Assembly (NCBI RefSeq): GCF_964656455.1
Contig: NC_135716.1
Coordinates: forward strand, 105,680,389 to 105,744,388
Direction of reading: 5' to 3'
From: Halichoerus grypus
Taxonomy: Eukaryota; Chordata; Mammalia; Carnivora; Phocidae
DNA length: 64,000 nucleotides
The notes under the pieces were generated by a model that was not told the DNA's origin, did not search any database, and saw only the letters and a list, made by a program, of their open reading frames with translations. The translations under genes and the position numbers were made by a program. Shown piece by piece: positions 1 through 12,700 of this stretch; position 1 is the stretch's first letter; the number at the start of each line of letters is the position of its first letter.

Positions 1-180
1 TCTGCTTTTCCCTTTTATCATCAATTGTCCTCTTTCTTCTTTCCCTTGTTTTATCCTCTTTTTCTTGCCACGCGCCCATCTCCTCTGCTTCCCCCCCTCC
101 TCTTCTCGCTCTGTTCTCTTTTCATCTTTTTCCCTTTATTCCTTGCCGCATTCTTTCTCTTCCTTTTTGCCTTCCTATGC
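1..180. repeat. pyrimidine-rich low-complexity tract
   Basis: The + strand is almost entirely C and T, with many ctt, ccct and ttct runs. Open frames here translate to Phe/Leu/Ser/Pro-rich strings, which is what pyrimidine bias produces, so they are not evidence of a gene. Its left end is cut by the window. Confidence 0.7.
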
Positions 181-1471
181 TTGCCAGAGAAGGCTTGCTT
201 CAGGACTTGGCATTCAGTCCCAAGGCTTAGAAGCTCTTAGTCATTAGAGAAGGAAAGAAGATACTCTCTGGTCTCTTTCAGAAACAAAGATGACTTCTCA
301 AGCCTCCCTCCCTCCTACCTGTCCCCTTCCTCCTTTAAATATTGATGATATCACACTAGCAGCCTACTAATGTAACTTTGGCTGGCATTCTGCAGAGGCA
401 AGGGGAGCTGCAGGTCCAGTCATAGGTAAGAGACTTTAGACATCTTTTCCTTCTATCTGTGACTTGCTCTTCTGCCGTGCCTGCATTTCAAGCTTGCCAA
501 GGACAGAAAAACCCATTGTGTGTCAGTAGATTTTCTGCCTGGGGAGAAGCTCCACTTCCCGCGTGAGCTGTAAATTTTTTTGATGCTTATCAGCAGGTGC
601 ATAGGCTACTATGGCAGCAGGAGGAAAGGTCAGGCCCTGTTCATCAGGCAACCATGCAGCCAAGATTCTAGGTTGAGATGTCTCCATGTTTCTCAGGTGG
701 AAAAAGAAGCACAAATGTTGCCTATTCACACCACATCCTGATGAACTAAATCCATGGCTACCTTGCTGGCTACCCCGTGGTGCCCAGAATAAGGGCAGTG
801 TATTTTCTGGGTTCTAGTGCAGTGCCATCAGGTCCTGGAGAATTATGAAGCAGCTGAGTGCTTAAATGTGCACCACTTAATTATGTGCCACATGTAATTT
901 CAGAGCAGTTCTATTTATAGTGAGACTTTATTTTTAAAAAGCTTGTATTTCAGAGTAGGAGGCAATGCAAATCATTTTAGGCCCTATAATGAGGCTTAAA
1001 ATGTGACTCAACAGAGCTGTAAAATTGGCCAGTGCTTCAAATGGGTCACATTCAGATCAAGATGGTAAGGAGGACATTAAAGGCATCAAAACAAACCCAG
1101 GATGCAAAAATTTGAGACTTCTCTTGGTCTGTGTATTGGGTGTATCTGTGTGCATTTTGTCGGGGGTGTGTGCGTGTGTACGTTTTAGGGAAAGGTGATT
1201 ATTAGTAGTAGTTAAGATGGAGAAGAAGTCAGAGGAAATGCAGGACATCTAACAGAAAGTCAAAATTTATATAAACATCGAACAAGGTCAGATTGAGTCA
1301 AATGAATATTCAGGATGCAATTCCAAGTGGGAAAGACATAAAGGAGATGTAAGTGTGAGAGCAGGGCAGGAGGAGTAAAGCTCAGAGGGCTCAAATGAAA
1401 GAGGGGGCTTGTCTGGGTTGTCAATTAGAAAACAACAGCTGGAGAGAGGGAGATCTTCTCCACTAAGGCCA

Positions 1472-1510
<39 letters not shown>

Positions 1511-2051
1511 CATGTGAATATGGTGTAGAGTATGACTAAAAAATGATCCCCCTTTTTTTCCTTCACTAAGTGAAGAAAAGATTGATTAAGGTTTGTCATT
1601 AATTTGGGGGAACCTAGAAGTGTAACAAAAAGTACATTGGCCTGATCTAAAAGTGACTGTAGCCCCCATCAACTAATGAAGCATAGCAGCTCCTTTTCCC
1701 CTCCTCTGTCCCCACGTGGTACACACCCTGCCCAGGGAGATTGACCTCAAGCTCTCACACAATTCAGCTAGAAGCATAGCTATCATGCACAGCTTTAAAG
1801 TTGGCAGACACCCCCTAACTCGTTGACTCAAAGACGAGGTCTGTGTGGGAAGTGGTGGTCAAAGGGCATCTGTAAAAACAATCTCATGATAATCAGTTGA
1901 TGGAATGTTTTGATTTTTCCGGGCCTGGTGTTGTATTGGGGAAATATAGCTGCAATATTTCTCATCTTTTCTTAGCTGTTCTCCCTTATACTTATTTCCT
2001 ACTCATCTGTGCATCTACAGCCAGCCTTAATCCTTACACCTACTTTCAGGC
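181..2051. other. non-coding stretch without a recognised element
   Basis: I see no gene, and no repeat family that I can name, apart from the GT microsatellite listed separately. Short open frames on both strands lack recognisable domains and supported splice structure. Confidence 0.5.
1474..1507. repeat. (GT)n microsatellite
   Basis: About 17 uninterrupted GT units followed by tatgcatgtg. The run is long enough to be length-polymorphic. A 103-residue antisense frame here contains a poly(Thr-His) stretch that is purely the translation of this repeat. Confidence 0.95.
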
Positions 2052-2066
2052 ACAAGCACATTTCTT

Positions 2067-3379
2067 TTTTTTTTTTTTTTTTATGTTAATCACATTACAT
2101 CATTAGTTTTTGATGTAGTGTTCCATGATTCATTGTTTGCATGTAACACCCAGTACTCCATTCAGTACATGCCCTCTTTAATACCCATCACTGGGCTAAC
2201 CCATCCCCCCACTCCCCTCCCCTCTAGAACCCTCAGTTTGTTTCTCAGAGTCCATAGTCTCTCATGGTTCGTCTCCCCCTCCGATTCCCCCTCCTTCATT
2301 TTTCCCTTCCTACTATCTTCTTCTTTTTTTTTTTTAACATATAATGTCTCATTTGTTTCAGAGGTACAGGTCTGTGATTCAACAGTCTTACACAATTCAC
2401 AGTGCTCACCATAGCACATACCCTCCCCAATGTTTATCACCCAGCCACCCCATCCCTCCCACCCTCCACCACTCCAGCAACCTTCACTTTGTTTCCTGAG
2501 ATTAAGAATTCCTCATATCAGTGAGATCATATGATACATGTCTTTCTCTGATTGACTTATTTCGCTCAGCATAATACCCTCCAGTTCCATCCACGTCATT
2601 GCAAATGGCAAGATTTCGGGGTTTTTTTGATGGCTGCATAATATTCCATTCATTTTTTCTATTCTTCTGTCCATTCATCTGTCGATGGACATCTTGGCTC
2701 TTCCCATAGTTTGGCTATTGTGGACATTGCTGCTATAAACATCGGGGTGCGTGTACCCCTTTGGATCCCTACATTTGTATCTTTGGGGTAAATACCCAGT
2801 AGTGCAATTGCTGGGTCGTATGGTAGCTCTATTTTCAACTTTTTGAGGAACCTCCATACTGTTTTCCAGAGTGGCTGCACCAGCTTGCATTTCCACCAAC
2901 AGTGTAGGAGGGTTCCCCTTTCTCTGCATCCCCGCCAACATCTGTCATTTCCTGACTTGTTAATTTTAGCCATTCTGACTGGCATGAGGTGGTATCTCAT
3001 TGAGGTTTTGATATGGATTTCCCTGAAGCCGAGCGATGTTGAGCACTTTTTCATGTGTCTGTTGGCCATTTGGATGTTTTCTTTGGAAAAATGTCTGTTC
3101 ATGTCTTCTGCCCATTTCTTGATTGGATCATTTGTTCTTTGGGTGTTTATTTTGATAAGTTCTTTAATGATTTTGGATACTAGCCCTTTATCTGATATGT
3201 CATTTGCAAATATCTCCTCCCATTCTGTTGGTTGTCTTTTGGTTTTGTTGGCTGTTTCTTTTGCTGTGCAAAAGCTTTTTATCTTGATGAAGTCCCAATA
3301 GTTCATTTTTGCCTTTGCTGAGAACACAGGCAGCAACCTCTTTGACCTCAGCCTCAGCAACTTCTTGCTAGAAACATCA
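2067..3379 (-). mobile_element. LINE-1, 5'-truncated, antisense, with 15-bp TSD
   Basis: A carnivoran L1 on the minus strand. Its poly(A) tail is the T run near 2067-2081. The 3' UTR follows, and the ORF2 C-terminal region lies beyond it up to about 3379, where the element is truncated. The direct repeat acaagcacatttctt at 2052-2066 and 3380-3394 matches at all 15 positions and marks the target-site duplication of target-primed reverse transcription. The exact TSD and a long open ORF2 remnant suggest that this is one of the younger L1 copies in the window. Confidence 0.93.
2659..3379 (-). pseudogene. L1 ORF2 C-terminal fragment (broken)
   Basis: The minus-strand frame is open for about 240 codons and carries the conserved C-terminal L1 ORF2 signatures: [25 protein letters not shown], the cysteine region CWRGC...[17 protein letters not shown] and LLGIYPKD. 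Endonuclease and reverse-transcriptase domains are absent because the copy is 5'-truncated. The frame ends early after DEWTEE, where intact copies continue with a Trp- and Tyr-rich tail; a small deletion appears to have removed that part. The open frame runs about 8 nt past the L1 boundary into the flanking TSD. It is a dead fragment, not a host gene. Confidence 0.9.
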
Positions 3380-3394
3380 ACAAGCACATTTCTT

Positions 3395-6300
3395 AACCAA
3401 GGGTGAACTCTAACTCCTCCATCCCACCCACATCCCCACTCCTTGTGCCATTATTCCTCACTCAGTGCTCTCACACTCACGTTTGCCAAAACAAATATAT
3501 GTCAATAGCAGGAAAAAAATCTTTTGCTGCTAACAATAGCCAAGAGATGAAATAAATGTATTTTCAAGTTCGAATACAATACACTATGAAAATAACAATG
3601 AAAAGATCGAATTTAATCCAAGGATCCACAGCAAAATATCTCCTTTTGAATTAAAAAAAAAAAAAAGTCAGTACCTTTAGGTGTAGTTTCAGGGCCTAGG
3701 TTGCTATTTTGAAAAGATTGAATGAAATCTTGTGGATTGATATTAATTAGTTAGTTCCTTACTATTTGTTTTTTTAAAGACTGATGAAAAGGAGTATGAA
3801 TCTGAATATTAGTTTGTAAATTAAATTATTGTCATAAATATGATCATTAGCAATAAATGATAATATAATATTAAGAATTACTACTCATAATAATAGTAGC
3901 ATCTTATTTATTTATAATAAATTCCATGAGGGCAGGGGTTGTGTTTAATAGTTACTTAACACGTATTTATGGAATGCTAAATGTTTTTCAAACATATGCT
4001 CTCTTGGTCCTCTTAACAATTCAAGGATCTGTCTCATTAATGCTTAAACCTTTTACATGCTTGGTACTGCAACTGCTAAATAGTAGAAATTTAGCAAATA
4101 TTTGTTGGCTGAGGGAGTGGTAGGGCAGGTGTTAACATATGCTACGTGGATTCAGAACATACACCTAGGCATGACCATCAACTGGTATACCACAACCTTC
4201 TCTAGGGAACAAATCTCATCTATCCCTAAGATCATATATTTTACATTAAATATAGGTAAACTGTGACTCTAGGCCAATCTTGGATTTTGTTATTGATAAG
4301 TCTTTCTCTAGAGAATCCTGGAAAGGTAGAGTTTTTTTGGTACTATTCATATATTTATGAGCATTAAGATTGGAGAAGCCATAATTGGCTACCAAGAAAA
4401 ATTCTGCCTAAGGACCAACATCTAACAAGTTTGGTGTTCATACTTGGAATGATTCATCAATCTTGCTATGTATTATTGCGACACTGCATGGAGTTTCTGA
4501 TAATGTTTGCTTAAGTGAAGAGTTCCAAATAGGTTTGAAGTTATATAAACTATTGATAAACATTTCTGTCATCCTTCAAAGAATTCCCAGAGGAGATGAT
4601 GGTGCCCCTGTAGGAGCAGTGATGAGGACAAACACCTGGGGACTTGCTGCGTGAGCAATCTTTTTGAGCCCTAGTGTCTTCATCAGCAAACCTGAGCCTG
4701 AGGAAGTAAGAAGTGTACTGCCTACCTCAGGTGTAATTGTGAAGGAGACAGTAAGGCACTTTATAAACTAGGAAGTGCAGGATAAAAGTCAGTTGTTGTT
4801 ATTATCTATAAAATAGAGGTCACAATTACCCATCTATCTTTAAAAGTTGGTTTGAGAGTCAAATGAGAGAGTGTGGAAAAATTTCTAAGGAGGACAAGAT
4901 ACTTTTCAACTGCATAATGAAACTATTATTAAAATATCCTCTTCAAGGACATCCATATCTTTTTCTCATGACTAAAAACGAGGGGTAGTTCTTTCTACAG
5001 AGGTTCATGGCACCATCACAAACAGAATAATGATCACCGTTACATATTTATTGATCGAGAGCTACAAGCTGCTTCTCCAGTATCAATTCTTTGTGAACCA
5101 ATGGACATGATATAAAAAAATGCCATCAGAGTTATAAAACCCATATGTCAAATAAGCTACCTATTTTCTCAGCATCACTTAACACTTTTTAAAGAGTTGC
5201 TAACTGCAAAAGCTCTCTCCTTAGAACATAAGTCATTGTAATCGGAACTTTGGAAATAGTCACGTAGCTAGAATGTTGAATAAAGCACAGTTGGCAGTTT
5301 GTGTTTTCTCTAAGGCCTTTCTTACGAGAAATTGGGAAGTCAGACGGTATCTCTAACAAACGTATGTCCTAAGAAATCCAATTGCATATCAGTGATTCTT
5401 TAGGGGTTAGAAAGTCCTTTCATGAAAAGATTTCAATTTGCCACAAACATAAACAACAAACATTGGTTTGATTATACAATATCTACTTTCATAGCTTCCT
5501 AAGTCAGTCTGACCCTCCAATCTTGAGAAGCAAGGATATGACACTGTTTTTGTAAGTAATGCCTCCATTAACTTTATTGGCTCCGAGCACGTTGGAAAGA
5601 ACAGTTAAAGAGAATCCATTTTGTTTTCCTATTGAGGGGTTTCTGCGAGGGGTAGGAGAAGGAGAGACCATGTTTCGGACTCTAGCTGTAGTCCCCCTAT
5701 GCTACCTTTTCTCACACAGTGTCCCTTCCTTATCAGACTTGGCAGTAATAAGAGAGGTTGACTTTCATACTCTCTTCCTGACACACTTTGTTCTATGGTT
5801 AACAATAAAATCTGTGTTTAAGACCATGGACACTGTGGACACAAATACGGCATAATAGATAAAGAGGTCAAGTGTCTGAAAACACTTTTCTTTAACAGAG
5901 AGCCTCCGTCTCTGCTACTGGTTTCTTCTAAAAGCAGCATTCAAGGGACGAAGAATACCTTGCTTCTTCAGATCGGAGGAACAGGGCCTCAACTTCCCTT
6001 TTGAATGGCTTTCTGAAAACAGCACAATCTCAACTAATTGTACAGAGCATAGTAATTATTTTGCAAGTGAACAAGATTCCTTTGTGTGCAAACTACATGG
6101 AAGCAGGCAAATTTAGATGGACAGTATTATTAGAGTTAATGATATTATGTAAGGTTGATTTTCTTTTCCGGGGCTTAATTCTTTTAGGTAATACCCCATC
6201 ACTGTTCCTTCGCCCATTCAGGACAATTTCTGAATTGATTCCTGTAGTAACTCCTGGTTCAAGCAATTCGTAAATCTCATAACCTACCCCTGACACCTCT

Positions 6301-6684
6301 AATTAACTATTTTTATCTTTGAATCCTTGTTTCAGAGTGTCCCGAAAATCTTATTTTTCATCAGGGATTTTATTGGATCCATTTTACTGGGTCCTGAGCT
6401 TTGTTAATTCTATTTTTCCTAAGATTCAATACCTCCCCCAGATTCTTTGTTTCCCAGTCCCTTCGTTATTACTTTTCTCCACTGTGCCTTTTTAGGCTCT
6501 CTTCAAGCCCACTCACCTAACCTACTTGAATCCATCCAGAGGTTGCTTTTTCACCCATTGACAATTGCAAAGTGATTCCTTTAATGTGTAAATGACTCTG
6601 GTCAGAACAAGCTAAAGATATGTTTGCAGTGGGGTTAATGAACATATAGGGTACCAACGTGCATCACTCCGAAGGGAGAACACT
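3395..6684. other. mostly unassigned non-coding sequence
   Basis: No gene is supported. Pieces near 3918-4115 resemble an L2 tail (attccatgagggcagggg, then aaatatttgttggctga), and 4650-4810 resembles a MIR. The rest is unique AT-rich DNA. A run of 14 or more A at 3652-3666 has no recognisable element body next to it. Confidence 0.5.
4650..4810 (+). mobile_element. MIR SINE remnant
   Basis: Diverged match to the 3' half of MIR in sense orientation: a 'gccctagtgtcttcatcagc' segment, then 'ctgcctacctcagg', then 'aaggcactttataaac', followed by the usual tttgttattat end. It is an ancient mammal-wide tRNA-derived SINE. Boundaries are approximate. Confidence 0.5.
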
Positions 6685-8220
6685 TATTTCTATTTATTTG
6701 TGTCCTTAATTTCTTTGAGAAACATTTCATAGTTTTTATCATACAAACCTTTATCTCCTTGATTAAGTTTATTTGTATGTATTTTATTCTTTTTGATGAT
6801 TCATTTTTTAAAAGTTCCTTTTAAGATAGTTTGTTGTTAAAATATATAAACAACTGATTTTTGTATGTTGGTTTTGTATCTTGCTACTTTGCTGAGTTCA
6901 TTCAGTAGGTCTAAGGTTTTGTGTGTGATATGTGAGTGTGTGTCTGTGTGTGGCATCTGTAAGGTTTTCTGCATATAGGATAATGTTATCTGCAAACAGA
7001 TAATTTTACTTCTTCTTTTCTGATTTGGATTCCTTTTATTTCTTTTTCTTGCCTAATTGTTCTAGCTAGGAATTTCGATACTATCTTGAATAGATGTGTC
7101 AAGAGTTGGCATTTTTACCTTGTTCCTAATCTTAGAGGAAAGCTCTGTTTTTCCACGTGGAGTGTGATTAAGTGTGAGTCTTTCATATATGACCCTTACT
7201 ATATTGAGGTAATTTCCTTCTATTTCTAGTTTGTTGAGTGTTTTGTCATAAAAGAGTGTTGAATTTTGTCAAATACTTTTTCTGCATCTCTTGAAATGAT
7301 ACGTGATTTTTATCCTATATTCTATTAATGTGGTGTGTCATATTGATTGACTTGCATATATAGAACCATCTTTGCATCCTAGGGATAAATCTTTATTGGA
7401 TCCTTATGTTATAGTATATAAAAAATTAACTCAAAATGAATGAAAAACTTAGGGGTAAGACCTGAAACTATAAAATACCTATAAGAAAACATAAGGGAAA
7501 ATTTTGATGACATTGGTCTTGACAATGATTTCTTGGATATGACACCAAAAGTACAGGCAACAAAAGTGAAAATAGACAAATAAGACTATTTCAAACCGAA
7601 AAACTTCTGCACAGCAAAGGAACAACAAATTGAAAAGGCAACCTATGGAAAGGGAAAAAAATATTTGTAAACCATATATCAGATGAGGGGTTAACATTCA
7701 AAATATATAAGGAACCCCTACAACTCAATAGCAAAAAAAATAAATAACTCGATTTAAAGAAATAGGCAAAGAACCTGAACAGACATTTCTCAAAGAAGAC
7801 ATACAAATGACCGCATGAAAGGTGCTCAACAGCACTAATCATTAGGAAAATGCAAATTAAAACCACAGTGAGATATTATTTCATACCTGTTTAGGATGGC
7901 CATTATCAAAATTACAGAAAATAACAAGTGTTGGGAAGGATGTGGAGAAATTGGAACCTTTATGTACTATTGATAAAAGTGTAAAATGATGCAGCCTTTA
8001 TGGAAAATAGTCAGGAGGTTCCTCAACAAAATAAAAATGGAAATGCCATATGATCCAGCAATCCTACTCGTGAGTACTTATCCAATAGAATTGAAAGCAG
8101 GATCTTGAAGAGATATTTGCACTCCCATGTTCACTGCAGCATTATTTTTAATAGCCAGGAAGTGGAAAAAAACCCTAAACGTCCATTGATGGATGAATGG
8201 CTAAAGAAAATGTGTTTCTT
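6685..8220 (+). mobile_element. ancient LINE-1 with 5' inversion (two opposed ORF2 segments)
   Basis: The left part (about 6685-7414) is antisense to the L1 ORF2 reverse-transcriptase region; signature strings are ctccttgattaagtttattt, gcatataggataatgttatc and catcctagggataaatct. The right part (about 7415-8220) is sense L1 ORF2 further downstream: aacttctgcacagcaaagga, gatgtggagaaattgg, atgatccagcaatcctac, cattgatggatgaatgg. An upstream ORF2 piece in inverted orientation joined to a downstream piece in sense orientation is the twin-priming pattern. The right end stops before the ORF2 end and no poly(A) tail or TSD is evident, so a later deletion is likely. Many stops and indels make it inactive. 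Confidence 0.85.
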
Positions 8221-8396
8221 TATTTGACCTGAACAATAGATCTGAAACTGGTAGGGGTGGTGGTTGTTGTTATTCTTGTTTTTTTTTTAAATCTGGGGTA
8301 TGATTTATGCAGAACAAAAATTCTACTTCCAAAAAAATTTTAACAATAGCAAAGTTTTAGTTCAAAATTTTTTTTTGGCTCATAAATGACTCTGTA

Positions 8397-8583
8397 GGGG
8401 CGTCTGGGTGGCTCAGTGGGTTAAGCTCTGTCTTCGGCTCAGGTCATGATCTCAGGGTCCTGGGATGGAGCTGCATCCAGCTCCCTGCTCAGCAGGGAGC
8501 CTTCTTCTCCCTCTCCCTCTGCGGTTCCCCCTGGTTGTGCTCTCTCCTCTCTCTCTCTCACTCTCAAATAAATAAATAAAATC

Positions 8584-8623
<40 letters not shown>

Positions 8624-8626
8624 AAA
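8397..8626 (+). mobile_element. SINEC-type carnivoran SINE
   Basis: Begins ggggcgtctgggtggctcag (tRNA-like head, A box region), continues gctcaggtcatgatctcagg and gggtcctggga, then a CT-rich stretch, and ends in a long (AAAT)n tail with more than ten units. No clear TSD was found. It sits just downstream of the inverted L1. Confidence 0.92.
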
Positions 8627-9567
8627 TAATTGTAAAAGCCCACCTTCAAGAGGCTAACCCAGCTGTTTGTTGTCTAAAGGCAACACGGAAGCCGCTGGCT
8701 ATTTGTACATCCTTAGGACAAGAAGAACTGCTCCAAATCTCCCCCACCCTGAGGCAAGGGAAAAGTGGGGTGAGTTCAGGGTAGGAATAAATAAACATCT
8801 TAGCGCTATAATCACGGCTAATGGCATCCCGCTGAAACTCCGGCTCCGTAGGTGGTCGATTGGATTCTACCTGTGTTAGGGAAATATAATAAAAAACAAA
8901 ATCTTCTCCCAACTCAGAAATCCTCTCCCCAAAGGTAGTGGAGAAAGAAGACACTTTTATTATTGAATAAGCATTAAATCAGAATGTGATGTGTATCACC
9001 GGCAATCTACTAAGAGATTGTGAAGACAGAAAAAAATCTCCCCCTTTAATACAGCCAAGTGGATATTGCCCATTACGTACATGTTTTCCAGCTAACCATT
9101 GACTAGTCCTCAAGTAAGAGGATTTGGCATCACACTTGCCACATAGAGTTCATCCTAAATTCTCCTGGTAATTGGGGTGAATGAACAGCTTTGGTAGCTA
9201 ATTGGCTTTATCCAGAGGAAAAACAAACTTTCTATGTTTTCTGACTGTAGGTAGTTTTGTTTTGCAACTTGGAACAAGGCATCCCTGCACTTAGACTCTT
9301 AAGGCTCCGCAGAAACTGGGAGACAGCGGTACTATCTCCCTTGATGCTCACATCTCAGGGATGACCCCCCAGGGCCTTGAGAAAGATGATCCCAGCTCCT
9401 AAAGCTGGCAAGAGGCCCCTCTGGTCTTCACAAGGAGTTCTATACATTTCAAAAGAGATGTGAAAACTCTTAAAATGGTAAGTTTTCTAAGGTAAATGCT
9501 CTAAGAAAACTGAGGGTATAGAAATCCTGTCCCCCTCCATTTCAACAGGAAGAATTAATTTTTCTGA
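8627..9567. other. unassigned non-coding sequence
   Basis: No named repeat or gene is seen. Overlapping short frames on both strands at 8646-8954 have no recognisable motif. Confidence 0.5.
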
Positions 9568-9906
9568 TTTCTTTCTTTCTTTTTTTAAATTTTATTATGT
9601 TATATTAGTCACCATACAGTACGTCATTAGTTTTTGATGTAGTGTTCCATGATTCATTGTTTGCGTATAACACCCAGTGCTCCATTCAGTACGTGCCCTC
9701 CTTAATACCCATCACCGGGCTAACCCATCCCCCGACTCCCACCCCTCTAGAACCCTCAGTTTGTTTCTCAGAGTCCATAGTCTCTCATGGTTCGTCTCCC
9801 CCTCCGATTTCCACCCCCCCTTCATTTTTCTTTTCCTACTATCTTCTTTCTTTCTTTCTTTCTTTTTTAACATATAATGTATTATTTGTTTCAGAGGTAC
9901 AGGTCT
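9568..9906 (-). mobile_element. LINE-1 3' end, antisense
   Basis: Closely matches the 3' UTR of the L1 at 2067-3379 (shared strings include gtagtgttccatgattcatt and ctctcatggttcgtctcccc). It starts at a T-rich tail and stops at gaggtacaggtct, within the 3' UTR, so only about 340 bp were inserted or retained. An internal (TTTC)n run sits at about 9845-9865. I did not find a convincing TSD. Confidence 0.88.
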
Positions 9907-10219
9907 TGTTCTTACACTGGAACTGGCAACACAGAATTCTCAAGGGAACCTGAGGGTATTGCCAGGGTGTTGGGGGTCATGCTGGGCCTCAGGTTTTAGG
10001 AGGGTCCGCGTGCCTGGCTGGGGTAAGGTGCAGGAGACTAGGCAGCACCATCTTCCCACTCCAGCCATGGGAAGAACCAAGCTGGGTCCTGGGGTAGGGT
10101 ATGGAGGCAACTTCTTGGCCTTAGCAGCCCACAACTCTTCAACAGGGCTTTTTAGGAATCTTATGCAGTGTTGGATGCTAAGGCTTAGCTATGTTCAAAG
10201 AGATTAGTTACGTAATAAT

Positions 10220-10220
<1 letters not shown>

Positions 10221-10283
<63 letters not shown>
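10221..10283. repeat. (GT)n(GA)n compound microsatellite
   Basis: About 16 GT units run directly into about 15 GA units. The abrupt switch makes a compound repeat with alternating and purine-only halves. Confidence 0.95.
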
Positions 10284-10287
<4 letters not shown>

Positions 10288-12499
10288 ATTTTTATGGGGA
10301 TAAACCCAGGTCTTTAGGGAAGGGTTCTTTCTATCAACTTTAACTTTTGATGGATGTGCACTGTGAGTTAATATGACTTTTATTTTAAAAAAAACTAGTT
10401 TTGAATCCTGCCTGAAGCTGACTTTATAAGAAGTTTGCTTTTTTTTTCCAAAAAGTGATATTTCTTCTAACTAGTTCTTTTTAAACCCAATTTAATCAAA
10501 CAGCTGAGTCCTAGTCTGTAGGTTTCTAACCACTTACTAGACCCGATTCTATTATTCTATTTCAGTGAGATTGTGAGAATAAATGTAGCTGTCATTTGAG
10601 ATGAGGGCATGTAACAGCCTTGCCTCCCTCCTTCCTCCGTTATACAATACTACCCCGCTGGATGGGTTGCTCATTAAAAGTATTTAACCCAAAGTGATAA
10701 TAGCAGGTGTGTGTATCATAAGACAAGATCAAGTTATATCACCCCCATATCAAACTCTGCTTTACTTTGTTTGGCTATCACCACCATTGGTTCTCGATTT
10801 CCCACAGATCAAAGGAAGGTGAATAACAGCTGTGTTGGAATTACAATGTAAATTGCAATGTACAAAGCCCAGTTGAACAGGAAAATCGGCTGTTAAGGGA
10901 ACTGCCATCCTGAAGGTCTACACTGGACTGGTTTGAATTTCTTAGTATGAAATAAATGTATGTTAGTGTAAAAATGGTGAGGGCCTTAACTACTTTGTGC
11001 CATCATGTGTCAAGTTCATTTAGCAAAAGCTTCACGCAGTGAGCAGGTATTTCATTACCAACAGTCTTAAGAGACAATATTACATTTCCAAATTATGTTA
11101 GGTTTAGGCATCAGAAAATGTAATTATGTTCTTTATATTATTTCCTAACTATGAATCACTTTCATTCCTATTCATTTATAACGTCCATCAAAAATTTATT
11201 TGCATTTGCTCCCTTTCCAGATATTCTCTCTCCTCAACACCAACTGTGCTTTTTTAATCAATGTACCCTTGACTTCTTGTGCCCCTGAAGAGAAGTTTTA
11301 GCAATTCATAGCCTTCATACACATCCCTAGTCTTTTTCTATATTTGATTGCCCTACCTAGTAAAGAGAGTTCTAATTAATTTTCAAGCAACGAAGCAATA
11401 ATCTGGTAATTCTCAGACAAGAAGTAAAAGGTGAAATATGCCTGATATTCTAGGTGTCTCTTTCTCTCTCTCTATTTTGTATCCTCAGATTTAAGTTTCC
11501 TAATGAAGCATCCATGTTTTCCACATCTCTCTCTCCAGTGACTCATCAAGTGCCTGAAGCACAGGTAGATGCCCAATAAATGCCCTGTTGACTGAAAGAA
11601 GAAATGTGCCAGAAACAGCTCCCCAGCCTAACCCTTCATTACAAGGAAGACATAACTCTGAATATCAAAAAAGTGAGATGGGAATTTTTAAGGCAACTAA
11701 TTCATTAAGATCAATTACATCAACTTATTAGAGCACTTGGCAATGTATTCCATTATGGACATGATGGATTTAGTTCAGTCATCTAGAGTCTGGCTTTCCA
11801 GGAAGGACAGAGAAAGAAAAAGAATAGTCTTTAATTACCCCAGGCTTATTTGAATTTTACTCACCTGACTATTTGTTTTTGAGCTGGTGCTAATATAATG
11901 CTAAATATTTGCCTGAAATATTCTCTTGTGTCTTTTGAGAACAGAACCCACTCGGTTTTTAGAAGAGAATTTGTTTTATTTTCATTTTAGATTTAGGGAA
12001 GAGTCGAATGATCACTTGGGACTTTTAAAAACTGCTGTCTTTACTGCATGTAGTAGAACAGATCAGCTGGTTTCTTCTTCCACATCCCTGCACTAAAAGA
12101 AATATCCTATTTATATGTGACATTTTTCTTAATCAGAGAGTGGAAATGAACCTGTAAGCCTTTTTGGCTTTCATGAACTTGATTTAACTGGTTTTTAAAA
12201 GAGATTAAATGAAAAATGTTTTTTTTTTTCTGATGCCCCTTTAAAATCAATCTTAATTTGGTTTCCAACATTGTTACTCCATTTCTCTAATAAATTAAAG
12301 GATGGATCAATATTTCCAATTCTTCATGATACATCTTATGATTTTAATGTGAAGTTCATCACCATGTGTGAAGTGGTAACTCAAAAAAATGTATGTATTG
12401 CTGAATTATATTTTTTCTCTTCTCAGTATAAAAGAATCAGTGGTCAGGGTGCGGGTGAAAAACAAGTAGGCCATTGAGGAAAGAAGGAAGGTGAAGGGC

Positions 12500-12700
12500 A
12501 CTAATATTTATTAATATTATTATTGTATTATTAATATTTATTATCTGTGTGCTCAACCCATTGCCTCATTTAATCCTTTCCTTTCGAAATAAATTTCATT
12601 GACTCTATCTTACAATGAGGAAAATGAGACTCTCAAATTGTGTCCAAGATTTCCTGGCCAGAAAAAAATCAGGGACCCGGGATTAGAAACAGAATTTCTC
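12500..12700 (-). mobile_element. MIR SINE remnant, antisense
   Basis: Shows the antisense MIR order: attatctgtgtgctcaaccc, catttaatcctttcc, aatgaggaaaatgagact, gggacccgggattagaa. Strongly diverged and of approximate extent. Confidence 0.55.

Noticed and set aside
2843..3301. 152-residue plus frame
   Set aside because: It is the antisense shadow of the L1 ORF2 fragment.
2659..3387. Longest open frame in the window (242 residues, minus) as a gene
   Set aside because: It is the L1 ORF2 C-terminus inside a TSD-flanked, 5'-truncated L1.
9568..9906. TSD for the second antisense L1
   Set aside because: Flanks were compared and no direct repeat of useful length was found, so none is claimed.
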